From contig CM060187.1 of NCBI GenBank assembly GCA_030549335.1, positions 3,410,001 through 3,474,000 on the forward strand: a stretch of 64,000 nt of DNA, given 5' to 3'. Below the pieces are notes generated by a model, which was given only the letters and a program-made list of their open reading frames with translations, made no database searches and was not told where the DNA came from. Origin of the DNA: Pontederia crassipes (taxonomy: Eukaryota; Streptophyta; Magnoliopsida; Commelinales; Pontederiaceae). This document shows, one piece after another, positions 32,209 to 46,400 of the stretch (the stretch's first letter is position 1; each line of letters opens with the position of its first letter). The position numbers were made by a program, and so were the translations under genes.

Positions 32209-34360
32209 ATATATATATATATATATATGCTTATGATAATCTCCGTGTTTTACACATGTAAAATTATTCAATCAAATAATTTTAATTCTTAAACTTTATG
32301 TCGTTACAGTTAAATTGAAGTCATATTTGAATTAATTATATAATAAGTATGCGTGTATACAAAATGAGGCACATAATTCAGAATAATAAGGGTTATAACC
32401 TGCAAACTTATGAGGATCGAGAGTAGTCAATTAATATAGGAAGTAGATCGATTTATATATGATCTGTGAAAAGTTCTTTTCCGCGAAAAAGAATTAAGAA
32501 AATAATTATTTGAAAGTTTAATATTAAGCTTTCTTTTTCAGAATTCAATTATAGAAAGGAAATATACTCTTCTTTGGCATCACAAGTTCTTTTATATTTT
32601 CCCTTTTTTTTACTGTTAATTATATGGTCAGAGAGACCCGGAAAGCTCAAACTCCTAACACGGTGGCCCAACTTTGCAAGAGGACAATAATTTAAATCCG
32701 TCACCATCTTTGTCTTGCTGTTTCCAATTCTATGCCAAGAAAGATAATTAATATGCATCAACAAAATTTCAATATTTTTTTTATCGTCCATTGTAATTAG
32801 AGAAATGCCCAAATGACGATTGCAATATTTTTTTAAAAAAATACATGTGATTTATATTTGGGTCTGCCCGGACATCTCGAATCCAATATAAGTAGTCGGC
32901 CATGCATGCTTACGTGGACGCATGTGTTATTTAACAACGTGCTTACGTGGATGTCGTGTTAGCCAATGGAGAGTAACATGGAATCCGGGGGAACGCTTCC
33001 AGAATCGTCGCTTTAATTACGTAGGATCGGCCGACCATTTGGGGAGGGGGCATGCACGCCGCACGTAACATCACAAAAGTACGGCATGCATGATGCCATT
33101 AGCCAACTCATTTCCTCGCCACAAATTAAGTTGCATGATAACCAACAAGAGTTGGGATCAATAGGCGAATGCTTCTCGCTTAATAAAAGTTTTGATTTCG
33201 AGTTTTGTAAATATAAAATTTTTTTGTTGAGTGCGGAGAGTTAAACTCGATCGACTTTTTGTGGATCTCTTTAATGTCGTGCGAGTTGGATCGTTGATAC
33301 TACTTCATATACCAAAAAAAATTAAGTTGCATGATAATTAATCATCAACCTTTGGTCTCTATTTTTTTAATTGTCAATCTCGGTGTCTAAAAAATGACGT
33401 CTAAAGTTCAACTCGCGTAATATTAATAGTTACTTGAACTATCCATAAATTAAAAGTTGATTCATTATTGAGCTCAACTAATTCGATAAAGTCGACTCGC
33501 GTCACTATAACACATGTCCAATAAAAAAAATTATATTCAAAACTTAAGTTTTCACTTAACTGAACATGAGCCACTTATCAATTCATCTCAATTTTTAATG
33601 TTTTATATCTCTATAATATTAATGTACGTATGCGTGCAGCCTTGATCTACTTCGGTGGTACTTTCAAGCTTTCCTTCAAACAAACACAATAATTTTGCAA
33701 CATGATCGCCCAAATGCTTCTCTAGATTCATTGAATATAAAATAATAAATTTCAGATATATAACATAACTAATATTATAAAATGTATAAAATGTATAAAA
33801 ATATTAGTAATTAACCTGTTAATAATGAAATATTAATGTAATGATATTACTCATTCTATTTTAAATAGTAATACTAATAAGAGAATGACTTTCCACTGCT
33901 TGTTAATATCGATTGATTATTATTATTATTATTAATTTTCGTGTATAGTTTAATGCTATTGAGGATATGTTAATTTGTTCACCATGCGCCACTCTTGTTT
34001 CTTCTTGTTTTTTTTTTATTAATTTTCCTTTTTACTTTCTTTTTTCTTCCATTCTTTTACTTTTTCTTTTTCAATGGTTTACGTGTCCTTTTTTTTTTAG
34101 TTTTAAAATTGATCAAACTTTTCATTTTGTTGGGTTCGATGTTGCACCCGTCGGTCAGATTTCAACAAACATTGTTAAAACTCTTAGAAACAAAGCCATC
34201 AATTTACATATGCAACGTCTTTTTTATAAACATTCATTGGAGACGTCAAAATTTGATTTTAAGGGTACCTGAATATTAATTTCTAAGGTTCTTCTGCACA
34301 TTCTATAAACACCACACGATTTCTCGAGTGAACTGGCGGTGCTTAGCGAGCAGGGACAGA
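32209..34360. other. AT-rich intergenic, no gene
   Basis: Nothing coding is recognisable. 33160-33300 contains a phrase like the possible SINE remnant at 24340 (ttcgagttttgtaaat and gtgcggagagttaaactcg). The rest is AT-rich and unclassified. Confidence 0.45.
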
Positions 34361-34372
34361 ACCGGGATATTG

Positions 34373-34430
34373 TCCCCCCCCCACCCCACCCCCCCACCCA
34401 CCCCCCACCCACCCACCCACCCACACACAA
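34373..34430. repeat. C-rich/G-rich tract (CCCA)n
   Basis: About 55 bases consist almost only of C-runs separated by single A's on +, so the minus strand has many GGG runs with one-base spacers. That pattern can form G-quadruplexes. Confidence 0.9.
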
Positions 34431-34514
34431 ATTTTGCCATAGCATGATCACATCGTACAATTACATACGTTTGAATCTTTAGATCTGAATAATTTTGATC
34501 CGACGGTGGGAAAA

Positions 34515-34925
34515 AATATTTATATTTTGAATAATTCAAATCAAAATGATTCTTATTCAAAAGCTCAGAGTGATTGCACGGTGGGACTACGACTTGTGAT
34601 TGGATTTTACGGACTCTCTCTCTATTAGTGTGGCACCATAAAAAAATGGGTGCATTGTGCTTTCACATCTGGGTCGTCCGATCGCGCATCAATGACGATC
34701 CCTCAACTTCAGGTTATCTATATTTTGGACGATTAGATCAAAATGATATTGATTCAAAGGCTCATAGTGATTGCACGGTGAGACCATAGCTGGTTGCACA
34801 TTGATTTTACCGACTCTCTCTCTCTCTCTCTTAGTGTGACACTACAAAAAAATGGGTGCATTGTGCTATCACACATTTGAGTCGTTTGATTGCGCATCAA
34901 TGGCGATCCCTCAACTTCAAAGACA
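34515..34925. repeat. ~197-bp imperfect tandem duplication
   Basis: The motif agtgattgcacggtg occurs at about 34570 and again 197 bases on. The motif order aaaaaatgggtgcattgtgc, cgcgcatcaatg or tgcgcatcaatg, gatccctcaacttca follows in both copies. Confidence 0.8.
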
Positions 34926-35535
34926 ACAATGGAAACGATCAGAGCTCCAACGAGCTCAATTTCTGGTATGTCCATCTGAATGTGAAATCCGCACTCAGGT
35001 GGTCTTCTCTCCCGCTGCTGCTAAGGCAGGAGTTAGCAAATATGCTGACGTAGAGGAAGTCCAAGGGGGGAGCCGGGGTGGGGTTCGTTCGAGCATTGGC
35101 GTCAGAGTTGGTGGTTTCCGATGGGATGAGACAATGGGATTTTGAGCGGGTGTCGAACTTGTCGGAGAGGCGAGAGCGGCGATAGATGGAGGATGACGAA
35201 GAGGTCTGCAGTGACGAGGAGGGGGAGGAGGACGGCGGCCTGGAGCTTGGAATGGTGGTGGTGAACACGGGTGGAATGGGAGTTGGCGAAGGCGAGGAAG
35301 GAGATGTTGGCGGAAAAAGTAGGACGCGGAGGAGGAGGAAAGAGGAGGAGCCACCAGGAGGCTGCGACAGGGTGCTGCTCTTCTCCTCGGCACGACGGCC
35401 GGAGAAGTGGACGATGGGGTTAGCATTGATGGCACCACCTGATGGGCAAATCAGGTCCATTGATGCGCGTCTAAGTGGATCAGACAACCCATATTGCACA
35501 ACCCTAATGCTTCTTTTGCGCTTCTAGAAAAGACG
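34926..35535. other. GC-rich stretch with overlapping unsupported frames
   Basis: Long open frames exist on both strands (186 codons on -, 113 on +), but they are Ser/Pro- or Glu/Gly-rich low-complexity products of a GC-rich sequence. I recognise no domain and see no splice partner. It may be a TE terminus or captured DNA. Confidence 0.35.
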
Positions 35536-37059
35536 GCCCAATTACATTTTTGGGTATTCTTAGCCCAACAAGTTTTTGTGTGTATATCCTATTCTCATGA
35601 TGATTTATACATCTCAAGAGTGCAATCTTTTCTTGGATTATTTTTATCTAGGTTAGATTATGGCATATTTCCACCTTTACCCCTAATTAGTTAACTAATT
35701 AATAAGCCTCCTCTATTAAAATTTTCATTTTATCCACTCAGTACTTTTTAATAATTTTTCTTTCATTAATCTAATCACATGTGTACCCCTCGTTGTCATA
35801 TGAAAAGAGAAGAAAGTACTTTAAAAGTACAATAATGTGTTTATCTATTTTTCAATTTTTAATGCCTGACTTTTTTTTTTGGCTGCAAATGATAATGAAG
35901 GGTGCAAGTGCAATTGGATAAATAATATAGTGAAAAAAATTTCGGTGTTTGGCAATTAAAAGGTTTTAGATAAGGCATAGCGTTTTGGCATAGTGAAGTC
36001 CCTATTTTGTATAAGTTGATTTTTTTATTTCCTTGTTTGCCCTTCCCAATAAAAATAACTTATTTCATGATAATTTTTCACCCCAATGTCTGGTTACGGT
36101 GCCGACGACTCAACCCGTGCAACGTTACAATTATACGCATTGTCCACAAATTGGAGATCGTCCAGCGTTATCATGTGAAGCTAAAAAAAAAAGATTCTGC
36201 ATTCATGAACACTCAAATTCGAGACTTTTGCTTAAACGAGGAGGATCCACATTTATTCCATCCCAACTCTTGTCTGTCATTTTTGTTAATTTTGATGAAA
36301 ATGTCGTGAATAAATACTTTTTTACAAATACATATTTTTTTAATAAATTAATTACTTAAACATTAAGTACAATAATTTTAATTTGTAGACGATAATAAAA
36401 TGTTAATAGTTACCAACCTTTGCTCGCTAATTAATGATGTGTAAAGTGGAACACTTGAAGATGATGCCACTAATTCTTTATGTCAAAAATTAAAACTGAA
36501 AATAAGTTGTATTTCTGAGGAGATGAAAAGGAAATAAAATATGATTATTCATGGATTTGTCTAAAATACGCTGCAATTTTAATGATTTTTTTTAATTTTA
36601 TCGAAATTTCAACAGGTGTTCTAATTATTGTAATAATAGTATTTTTATATTGCTTATGATTTTAATAATGTCCTGCATCCAATTTTTTTAAAATGATAAT
36701 ATGTTAATGCGGAGAACTCACATTTTTTTTCATTTTCTCTAATGTCTATCTTATATATTGTGCATAAATAAATTTGAAATGTCTAAATAATTAAACTATA
36801 ATAAAATTATTTAGTACATTTCAAATTTATTTAGGTCTCCGAGTGATGGTGTGCACCACTACACTGCATCCTTTGGTCAGACTAAAAATGATCGAAAAAA
36901 AGAAGGGAATGAATTTCTTTTATTTGATTGAATTTAAATTGAAGAATTGCAAAAAAAAAATTCTCCTTTATTCTTCGTTCTCTCCCTCTTCTTCCTTCTC
37001 TCCCAACACCTTATTTTCTAATTTTTAATCGGGATGAAAATAAGAAGGAAAAATATTTA

Positions 37060-37090
<31 letters not shown>

Positions 37091-37280
37091 AATTAAACAT
37101 ATAACTGATAAAATTATTACTTAACACTTATTCCTTTTTCTTCTATTTAATTATGTCAAACAAATAAAAATAATTATTTATCTTCGTTCATCTTCATTTT
37201 CTTTTCATCATTTCTCTTTTCCTTCCCTTATTTGTGTTCCCTTCCCTTCTTCACCTTAAGGTAGTGTCAACATGATAAAG
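35536..37280. other. AT-rich intergenic with a small hairpin
   Basis: No gene is seen. An inverted repeat at 36764-36792 and 36806-36833 (about 28-bp arms, ataaatttgaaat in the stem) looks MITE-like. A (TA)n tract lies at 37066-37090. Confidence 0.5.
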
Positions 37281-39130
37281 TAATAAATAATAATTGTGAT
37301 ATTATAACAACTATTATAAAGCTTAACAATTCAATTAAAAGATCAATAAAAAAGATAGAACATAAAGTATAACAAAATTAGAGAAGATAAATTTGAAGAA
37401 AGATGACTATACTATATAGTTCCATTAAAAATTGTATTGAAATAAATTCATGGATGAATTTCTCTCTTCTACTTCTCATTCTTTGTCTTTCCTTTCGTTC
37501 TTTGCCTTAGCCTCTATTTAGTTAGTTTGGATGGACCTTTTAGGAAGGAAATCCTCAGTTTACTCTCGGATGGCTTTTTTAAAACCTCAAATTGAAGAGT
37601 AATGAAGGGTAAACAAATATTTAATTATTTTGATAATTGAGATGACATAATTAACCTAATATATATAAATATAACTCATAATTATTAATGTTTAGAGGTA
37701 AATTGTCTTAAGAAATTAATCCTTAAAATTTTCCTCCATTTTCCTTCATCCAAACATTGTTGGAAGAAAATTTTTATGTTATATCTAATTATATTTTGAT
37801 GAGACAAATCTTGAATAATCTGAGTCATATATTTAAAGTGCAAGAAAAGTTCAATTCGGAATAAATTATTTTATGCACTGAAATTGAAGTTAATATTTGA
37901 ATATGTTTCATTCATATATGGAGTAACATGTAAATATGAAAGTTGTAGATAATTTTATTAGCTTTCAACAAATAAAAAATAATCTCATTCCGATATCGAT
38001 GCAAAATAGTGCAGAGTGGTCGATGAGCCGGTCTGACGAGCTGGTCGACCAATTTGAATAGAGAAGTCACAAATCGTAAGATTTTGAAGATCGATCGACC
38101 AGTTGGAGGCACCGATCGATCGGACCGCACACAAAATGACCAATAACGATTAGTTTTTTTTTGTCAAATGAAAGGGTAATGATCATATTATCCAAAGAGG
38201 ACTATAAAAGGAGTCCAATGGGTGCAAAATCAATCAAGTATTGAAGGAAAACATCGATCATCAAAGGAAAATAATTTTCTTGAAATTATTGATCCATATT
38301 ATTAAATCTTTTTTTCTTTCTCTCTTCTCTTCGTGTGAGTTTCATATTGTAAAAGAGAAAAAATATTTTCTTATAAATTTGTGTGTGAGCTCTTGTGTAG
38401 AAGATGTTTTATCTTACCTTTCAATATAAAGAAAAGATAAAGAGTTTTTATTTGTAAAAGAGGTGTGCCAACTTTTGAAAGGAGAATCGAGGGTAAAAGC
38501 TTGCTAGAAGGAGAGTTGCGCCTTACCTCTTGAAGTGAAGAAAATGTGGTGTTTTATAAAGGATTTTTTTCTTGCCCCATTTGGAACGAAGGAGGGTGTT
38601 TAGTGGAATCTCCGATGGTCTCGAAGTCAAAAAGTCAGAACGACGATGTAGACCAATGTGTTTGCTTTCTCTATCTTCCTATCTTATTATGCATGTGATT
38701 TGATTGTTATTGCGTTGGTTTAAAGTTTAATGAATGGATTTTAAGTTTTCACGACGTATTTCGTGAAATCAATCTTTTCGATAAAACATCAATTCTCCCC
38801 ACCCTTGGTGTCTTGTGATCCAATAAGGTAAACATTTTTCCACCAATTATCTTCCTTTCTCTTCTCTTAGGTCTTCCCTTTTTTTCCTTTCCTAGCATTC
38901 TCTTCCTTTCCCTTTTATTGATGATATATCCAAACAAGTGCATGACCAAATAATAAATAATAATTGTGATATTATAATAACTATTATAAAAGCTCAATAA
39001 TTCAATTAAAAAATCAATACAAAATAGAGCATAAAGTAGAACAGAATTAGAGAAGATAAATTTGAAGAAAGATAGTTATACTTTATAGTTCCATTAAAAA
39101 AATATGCATTGAAATAAATTCATGGATGAA
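37281..39130. repeat. Two ~180-bp direct repeats with repeat-like DNA between
   Basis: The segment 37281-37458 recurs in the same orientation at 38951-39130, sharing blocks such as aataataattgtgatattat and gaagataaatttgaagaaag. Between them, 37960-38750 looks like the inside of a retroelement LTR: a ggtcgatgagccgg/gctggtcgacca region, then tataaaagg at 38203 and leader-like sequence. No coding domain is present. Confidence 0.6.
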
Positions 39131-40380
39131 AATTAATTGGACATTGTTATGCGGTGATGAAAAAAAATTATACTTTTTACACTTCAATAAGATGGAGGAG
39201 AATGTCCTCTCCTAGAACATCTCAGACATTTTTTTTGCATTAGATTAAGCCATAATGGACCTGGTACAAGAATTAGACAAGATTGGGAGGTCGATTTCCA
39301 ATTCACAAAAAAAAAAAAAAATTTTTGAAGTTAAGGAACGTCATAAAATCCTTCACAGCATTTAAATTTCTACTTGTATATGTGTGGTTATAAAAGTTAC
39401 AAAATTCCCCAACAAAGGCCCAATGTCCAACATGATGTTTCTATAATACGTCCGAGATATTTTGAGGATCGCCTAAGTATTCTAATAAGTGTGGAAAGTC
39501 TATCACCGAAAGTTGTGGTGCAATGAATAACCATTCTTTTTCGTTTAAAAATAGAAAATTTTCAATGAAAGTTTTATTTGTCGTAGTTAAATATGTTGTC
39601 CGAGACAAACTTGACGATGGATTGAAACTTATGACCAATGCACATAACTCTTAACGCTAATTAAATTTCCGAGAGAAAGAAGTGAAGAGTGCGATGGATA
39701 GAAAAATAACTCCAATGCTAAGAAAAATGTCCCATGAATAAAAATGGCCAGCTGGGTCCATTTGGATATGGAATGTGTATAAGATTGCTTTGCAATATCC
39801 TTTATAAAAATAGAAAATTAAAGTCTTTAGATACATGCAATATGAAACTATATCGAACGAGAGTTAAAGAAAAAAAATAATGGTGAATTTTACAGTAAAA
39901 AAAATTAATTATCTTTTTTTAAGGACAATATAAATTAATTATCTTTTTTGATAGATAGACTCCTATTCTAACTTTTATCCTTAGATTAAACATGACCAAA
40001 TATGAATGTTTGCAAAAAATACTCGAGCGCTAAAAGTATTTATTCTTATTTTATTGGAATTTTCATTAAGAATAAGCAAATTTCAACAAAAAATTGAAAT
40101 TGTTTATCTCATGGGAAAACATTATTCAACATTTTTGTAAATGACAATTTTACTCTCTCATCAGCAAAATAATCACTTATTTGACAAAATAAGATAGGGT
40201 AACACATTATTTTCTCCTTATTCTTCAACTAAAGAGGGAAAAAAAATGAGGAGTTATGTCCCCTTGAATTTTGAACATTTTGATAACAAAAAAAATAAAT
40301 AAATAGCACGATATAAAATATCTGTGTATATAAATATTCTAACTTAAATTAAAAAAGTTCAAGTAAATAAGATGGAATAA
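39131..40380. other. AT-rich intergenic upstream of the MSD1-like gene
   Basis: No gene or recognisable element is seen. The last 80 bases before 40463 are CT-rich, as in a plant 5' leader. Confidence 0.5.
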
Positions 40381-40463
40381 TTATTTTCTCGTGATCTCCA
40401 TTTCCTCCATTTCTTCTCCATCTTCGTGCAGGCGTTTCGTTTGTAGCTCAAAACTTTGCTGCA

Positions 40464-43400
40464 ATGCAGTCCGCGGGAGCGCCACCGTTCGGGATCGGGT
40501 GAGTCGATCGATCTTCGTACTCCTCTGGGGTTTGGTTTACTTCCAGGGTTTACGGGCGTAGTAGGCTTTTCTTGCTTCCAGGGAGTACGCCTTCGCGGAC
40601 GCCGGAAATCTGGAGCATTGCGCCAAGTACCTCAACCAGACCCTCGTCACCTTCGGATTCCCGGCCTCCTTGGATCTGTTCGCTACAGATCCGGTCCGTT
40701 CTTTCTTAACCTGAACTTTTCTGCTTCGTTCGTCTTTTTTTTTTTCTTCTGGTTTTTAAGCCTTATGTGGTGTCCATTGGAGTGAAATTTTTTACTTTTA
40801 GGTTTCCATTGCGAGGACCTGCAATTGTATCCACTCGCTGCTGCAGCAGCGGCAACGAGATATCGAGTTCAGGGAGGCATCCAATGAGCAGCGTCAAAGG
40901 TGCTTGTTTTTTCTTCGGAGAGCCTGTTTTGGTTGATTTTTCTTTTGTTGTTACTTTTTTCTTGACTCCCAATGTTGAAAGAACAAGTGCAGTCTGCAAT
41001 TCAAGCTGTCATAGTTAGAGAATTACTTATTATAGTAAAACCTTCAATTGACTATAGAGAGTACTTTATCTATTTGTAGTTCTGCATAATTTTTGTTTGG
41101 ATAGACTTTAGAATCTGTGTCGCGCAAAGTTAAAAACTCATGTGGCACCCTCTCTCAGAGAATTTATGTGCAAGTTTTTTTAATTGTATAATGATAATAT
41201 ACCCATTATTCCATTAGTTCTTCACAATACGGCATAAATAACAGCAATTGACAATATGATGCTTTGGATTGATGTGCAATACTACAAGGAGACTCAGAGT
41301 TTGAGAAACAGAGCAGCAGAGAGGGTGATAGATTGGCAAAGAAGTTGGGAAAGGCTAAATGAGAGTTACTCTCACGATTTCTAACTGTCGAAGTGGAGAA
41401 AAAAACAGGCTATGGAAGAAATTGAGAAAGTTGAAACATTGACGATCACATGAAAGAAAATTGATGCATATTTGTGGTTGATTGCATCATTGTGAGAGTG
41501 AGAGATCAAGAAGAAGATAGGATTGGTCAATTGCTATCCTTTTTAGTTTTACCTTGGCTTTTGGTTTTTTTAATTGTTTCTTTCACAAGTTATACTCAAA
41601 ATCCTAACTAAGCTTCAGAGTCATAGTCACTTTGTTTCTGTGCACGATTCCGTCGAAGTTATATTGAACAACCCTGGTTCTGTGCTAGGATGATCATTAA
41701 CTTGTTTCTGTCTTTCTGACTAACTCATTTGTTGATGTTACAAAATCAATGAAATGGATATGACTAGTTAGCTGATGAAACATGGATGCATTTATTTTAG
41801 TTGTTTTTCTGTCCAGTATTCAATTATGAAGCTACAATTGGAGATTTTCTTTGTCATGAGGGACTTTCTTATTCTTGTTTCTAAGCTGAACATCAGAGTT
41901 GATATGACAGAATTTAGTAGCTATTTTTTTCCTGGGTGTCTTATTTCTTGTTTCTGAATGTTGATCATTGTATATCTATCTTTACCTTAGGTTACAATCA
42001 GACATATCAAGATTAGAAGCCAAGGTTGAAAGACTCGAAGCTCAACTAGTGGTTAAAGATCGAGAGCTGGCCACTTTAACTCGAACAGTATGTTCAACAA
42101 TGGTCCCTTCTTGATCAAAATTTACATTGTGATGGACTCTCAATTCGCTTTTTAGGAACTATGTTCATATCTTTATAAATTTACTAGGAGGCAAAGAATG
42201 CGGCGACTTTAAAGGCTCAGATAGATAAGTTACAACAGGAAAGGGATGAATTCCAAAAGATGGTGATTGGTAATCAGGTAATGATATCTAACTATTATGC
42301 TACTCCTAAACTACTGTGCTTCCAACTATCAGTACTGATAATAATTCTTATTCACCAGCAAGTTCGCACACAACAAATACATGAGATGAAGAAAAAAGAG
42401 AAGGAATATGTAAAGCTTCAGGTAGTTTGTTTGCTGTTGTCAAGTTTTCGATCTGCCTTGGAAGCTAAACTGTTGATTGCATATGAAATATGAATATACA
42501 CATTATATCGACATTTCTTGTTCACTGTAGGAGAGGTTGAACCAAGTCTTGATGGAGAAGAAGAAAGAGTCCAAGTCAGGAATGGAAATCATGAACTTGC
42601 TGCAGGTACTTGATTACTACATTTTATATAATTTTGTATGGAATAACTAGCCTTATGTCACTGTAGATCCTGTAGGCTTCATTCATGCAGTCATGAAATT
42701 TTTTTTACGACATATCCTTATACCTGCTATTTTTTTTTTGAAATGATCCTTATACCTGCTTTTGCTGCAGCATTTTGTTGCTTTGTCAAGTCTTTACCAG
42801 AATCACGTCTCACTATTAATGTTAACAGAAAGAAGGGCGCCAGCGTGGGACTTGGAATGGAAAGAAGGCAGCTGATAATGATTTCTCCAAGATGATTGTA
42901 AGATAAACTTCATCTCAAGAAGAAAACATTTAAGTGTCTATCGTAATGAGAAACGTTTAAATTTTGTGTGATGCTTTTAGGTTGATGCATATGAAGTAAA
43001 GCTGCGAGAACTAATGGCAGAAAACTCTGATCTGCGGGCTCTGCTACGTTCAATGCAGGTAATAATTTTACCCATTTGTCAAAATGCACTTGGTCACTGA
43101 TACTAATATTTTCTACCAGACATTTTACTCATTTTCATCTTGTTTCTGGAGAGTAGATCCTTGCTACACTTAATCCTCACTTTTGCTTGTTGAACTGCTG
43201 TCATGCTTTCTTTTCAATTATTCTTTATGTGTAATAGGTGCAACCACTCTACAACTAAAAATTCTTGCTTCCAGATGGATATGCGCGAATTTTTGAATGC
43301 ACCAAATGGCTTCCTGCAACAGACTTCAGCTGTCAATGAAAAACAAGAATCAGGATCCCCTCAATCTCCTTTAGGTGGAAAGACGGTATGGTACCATATC

Positions 43401-46400
43401 TACCTTCAGTTTTAAGCTTACTTAGGGTTGGATAATTGCATATATTGGGGGTTATTACTTGGCTTCATGCATGCAAATCTCCTTTATAAAACCTTATATC
43501 TTCATATACATACAGGACGTTTTCGATCTACCTTTCCACATGGCTAGAGATCAAATAGAGGAGAGTTTACGAACCAAGATGTCATCAATAAAGGTGCTAT
43601 ACCATATTACATCCTTACCTATTGTCTTCAAGTGTAATTTTTTTGTTATATTCAGTATCTCAATTTCATCATTTGATCCTGCGTAAAATAATTTGGTTTT
43701 ATTATTCCAGGCCAGGATGACACAACTTCAAGATGCACAAAAAGGGGCAGAGGTGACATCTGAAGCTACTGAAAGGGAGCTCGAACTTGAAGCTCAACTT
43801 GTTGAAGCTAGGAGCATAATTCAAGAACAGGTCATAATTTCAGTTGAATCATCATACAACTTTTAGTTAAAGTTTGGATGACTAACACTTCCAGGAATTG
43901 GATATATAACTATTTTGCAATTTCAGCTTTCAACATTTTAATTTTCTGCCGGTCTGCTGATCTTTCCACTCTGTAAACACCACTAGGAATTTGAACAACG
44001 TAAGATCACTTGATGTTCCCTCTAAAAAATAGATCGATTGGTGTTCCCTCTAAAAAAATTAGATCAGTGTGTTCTCTCTCAAAAGATTAGATCAGTTGCT
44101 GCTCCCTCTACAGAAACTAGATCATTTGATGTTCCCTTTCAAAAAGCTAGATCAGGTGGGGCATTTGGTTTTGTCCAAGTGAGTAATCAAATTTTATTCA
44201 GTTAGATTTGTTTGTCTTAAAAGTTAAATCATATAGAACAAATACAAAGCGGAGCTGTTTATCTCTGTTCCTGATGTTTTAAATTTCATTGTTTTCCGGT
44301 GCTTTAGAACATTTAGAATTATCATTTTTTTGCCCAATGTGGCTTTTGATCCCGGTTCTCAACATTTTTTTTTGTTTTTTCAATATTTTTCAGGCTTCTA
44401 TTATGTCGAAACATTTTGCGAAGTCTGATAAGCCAAGGTACACTAGCAATTGTAGTTTTCAGTTGTGTTAAACATTCACTTTCTTGTTTAACTGTGTTTG
44501 CTTGCTTACAGGAGATTAAGTGGTCATTTTGATGCTGAAAGGGAGGTGATCCATTCAACATCTGAGGTGAACATGACATTATCCTCAAAATCTTTAAAAC
44601 ATTTGAAGTCTTTAGAGTCAATTCATGTTTATATATAATGATTGAGAATGTTGCATTTAATAAATCATCATTGATAAGATATTAATATCATTGTATCCAA
44701 ATGCTGGTTCTTTATATCTATACAACAATATTAAAGGACAGATGCTATAGATATGCGTCCAGAGAAATCTATGGTTACACGACTGGCATTATTTTATTAG
44801 TGCAACCTATCTTTAGTGATATTTAATTACCATGAAGCAGAAGTGTAGTGCATGCAGCCCAGAAAATATTAAGTGCACACAGAAATGTAGTTGCTGTTAG
44901 TTATGTTGGATACTTCTTATTTTGTTGTTAACATATGCGAGTAGTCCTGCACATCATATTATGAACTTGGAACTTTGTGTAGGTTTATCATTTCAATCAT
45001 GAACAACAACAACAACAACAAAGCCTTATCCCACTAGGTGGGGTCGGCTACATGGATCATACGACGCCATTCCGCTCTATTAGTAACCAAACCTTTCGGT
45101 ATATTATTCACCAATAGATCTTGCTCTATTAGTTCGCCAAGTGTCCGCCTTGGCCTCCCTCTCCCTCTTTTAATCGGACTCCAGATTATTTGATATACTC
45201 TTCTTACTGGCGCATCTAATGGTCTTCTCTGAACATGACCAAACCATCTCAAACGATTCTCTACCATTTTCTCACTAATAGGAGCCACTCCGACTCGTTC
45301 ACGTATATGGTCATTCCTAATCTTATCTAATCTTGTATGACCACACATCCATCTCAACATCCTCATTTCGGCTACCCCCACTTTACGTTCATGTTGTCCC
45401 TTCATAGCCCAACATTCACTACCATATAACACTGCTGGCCTTATAGCAGTACGATAGAATTTTCCTTTAACTTTATTGGGTACTTTTCTATCACAAAGAA
45501 CTCCAGTGGCTTTCCTCCACTTACACCAACCAGCTTGAATTCTATGATTAACATCGTCATCAATCTCACCATCTTGTCTTACAATTGATCCTAAATATTT
45601 AAACTTTGTCACTTGAGGAATTATATCCTCCCCTAATCTAACTTTCAAATCGTCTCTAAGTTGTTTATTTGTGAAATTGCTATGCATATATTCTGTTTTA
45701 TTCCTACTTAAACGAAAACCCTTTGACTCCAACGTATTTCTCCATATTTCCAATTTTGTATTAATCTCTTCTCTTGAATCCGCTAAAAGTACTATATCAT
45801 CCGCAAATAGCATGCACTTAGGTACCTCCTCTGTGATACTCTCGGTTATAGCATCGATAACTAAGTTAAATAGATACGGACTTAAAGCTGATCCTTGATG
45901 TAGGCCAATTCCTATAGAAAATTCATTTGTCTCACCTCCGGGTGTCCTAACCCTAGTCAATGCCCCATCGTACATATCTTGTATTACCTTAATGTAGGCA
46001 ACATTCACCCTCTTCTTTTGCAAGGCTTTCCAAAGTACATCCCTTGGTACCCGATCATACGCCTTCTCTAAGTCAATGAAAGCCATATGTAAGTCTCTTC
46101 TCCTACTTCGATACTTCTCCATCATCCCCCTTAGTAAATAAATCGCCTCTGTAGTGGATCTTCCTGGCATGAACCCAAATTGTCTCTCAGAAATACTAGT
46201 CTCCATTCTCAATCTATGCTCAATCACTTTTTCCCATAATTTCATAGTGTGACTCATAAGTTTAATCCCTCTATAATTTGCACAATTCTGAATATCCCCT
46301 TTATTTTTGTAAATAGGAACTAATGTACTTAATCTCCAATCATCAGGCATCTTTTTCGACCGTAAAATCTCATTAAATAGTTTACATAACCACAACACAC

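Noticed and set aside
34841..34856. cactacaaaaaaatgg as a CACTA terminus
   Set aside because: The neighbouring duplicate has caccataaaaaaatgg at the same place and no subterminal repeats are present.
34926..35527. 186-codon minus and 113-codon plus frames
   Set aside because: Compositional frames in GC-rich DNA; no domain and no splice partners found.
37755..38835. Solo LTR beginning tgttgg with flanking aaacat
   Set aside because: The right end does not finish in CA and the shared six bases can be chance; kept only as LTR-like DNA.
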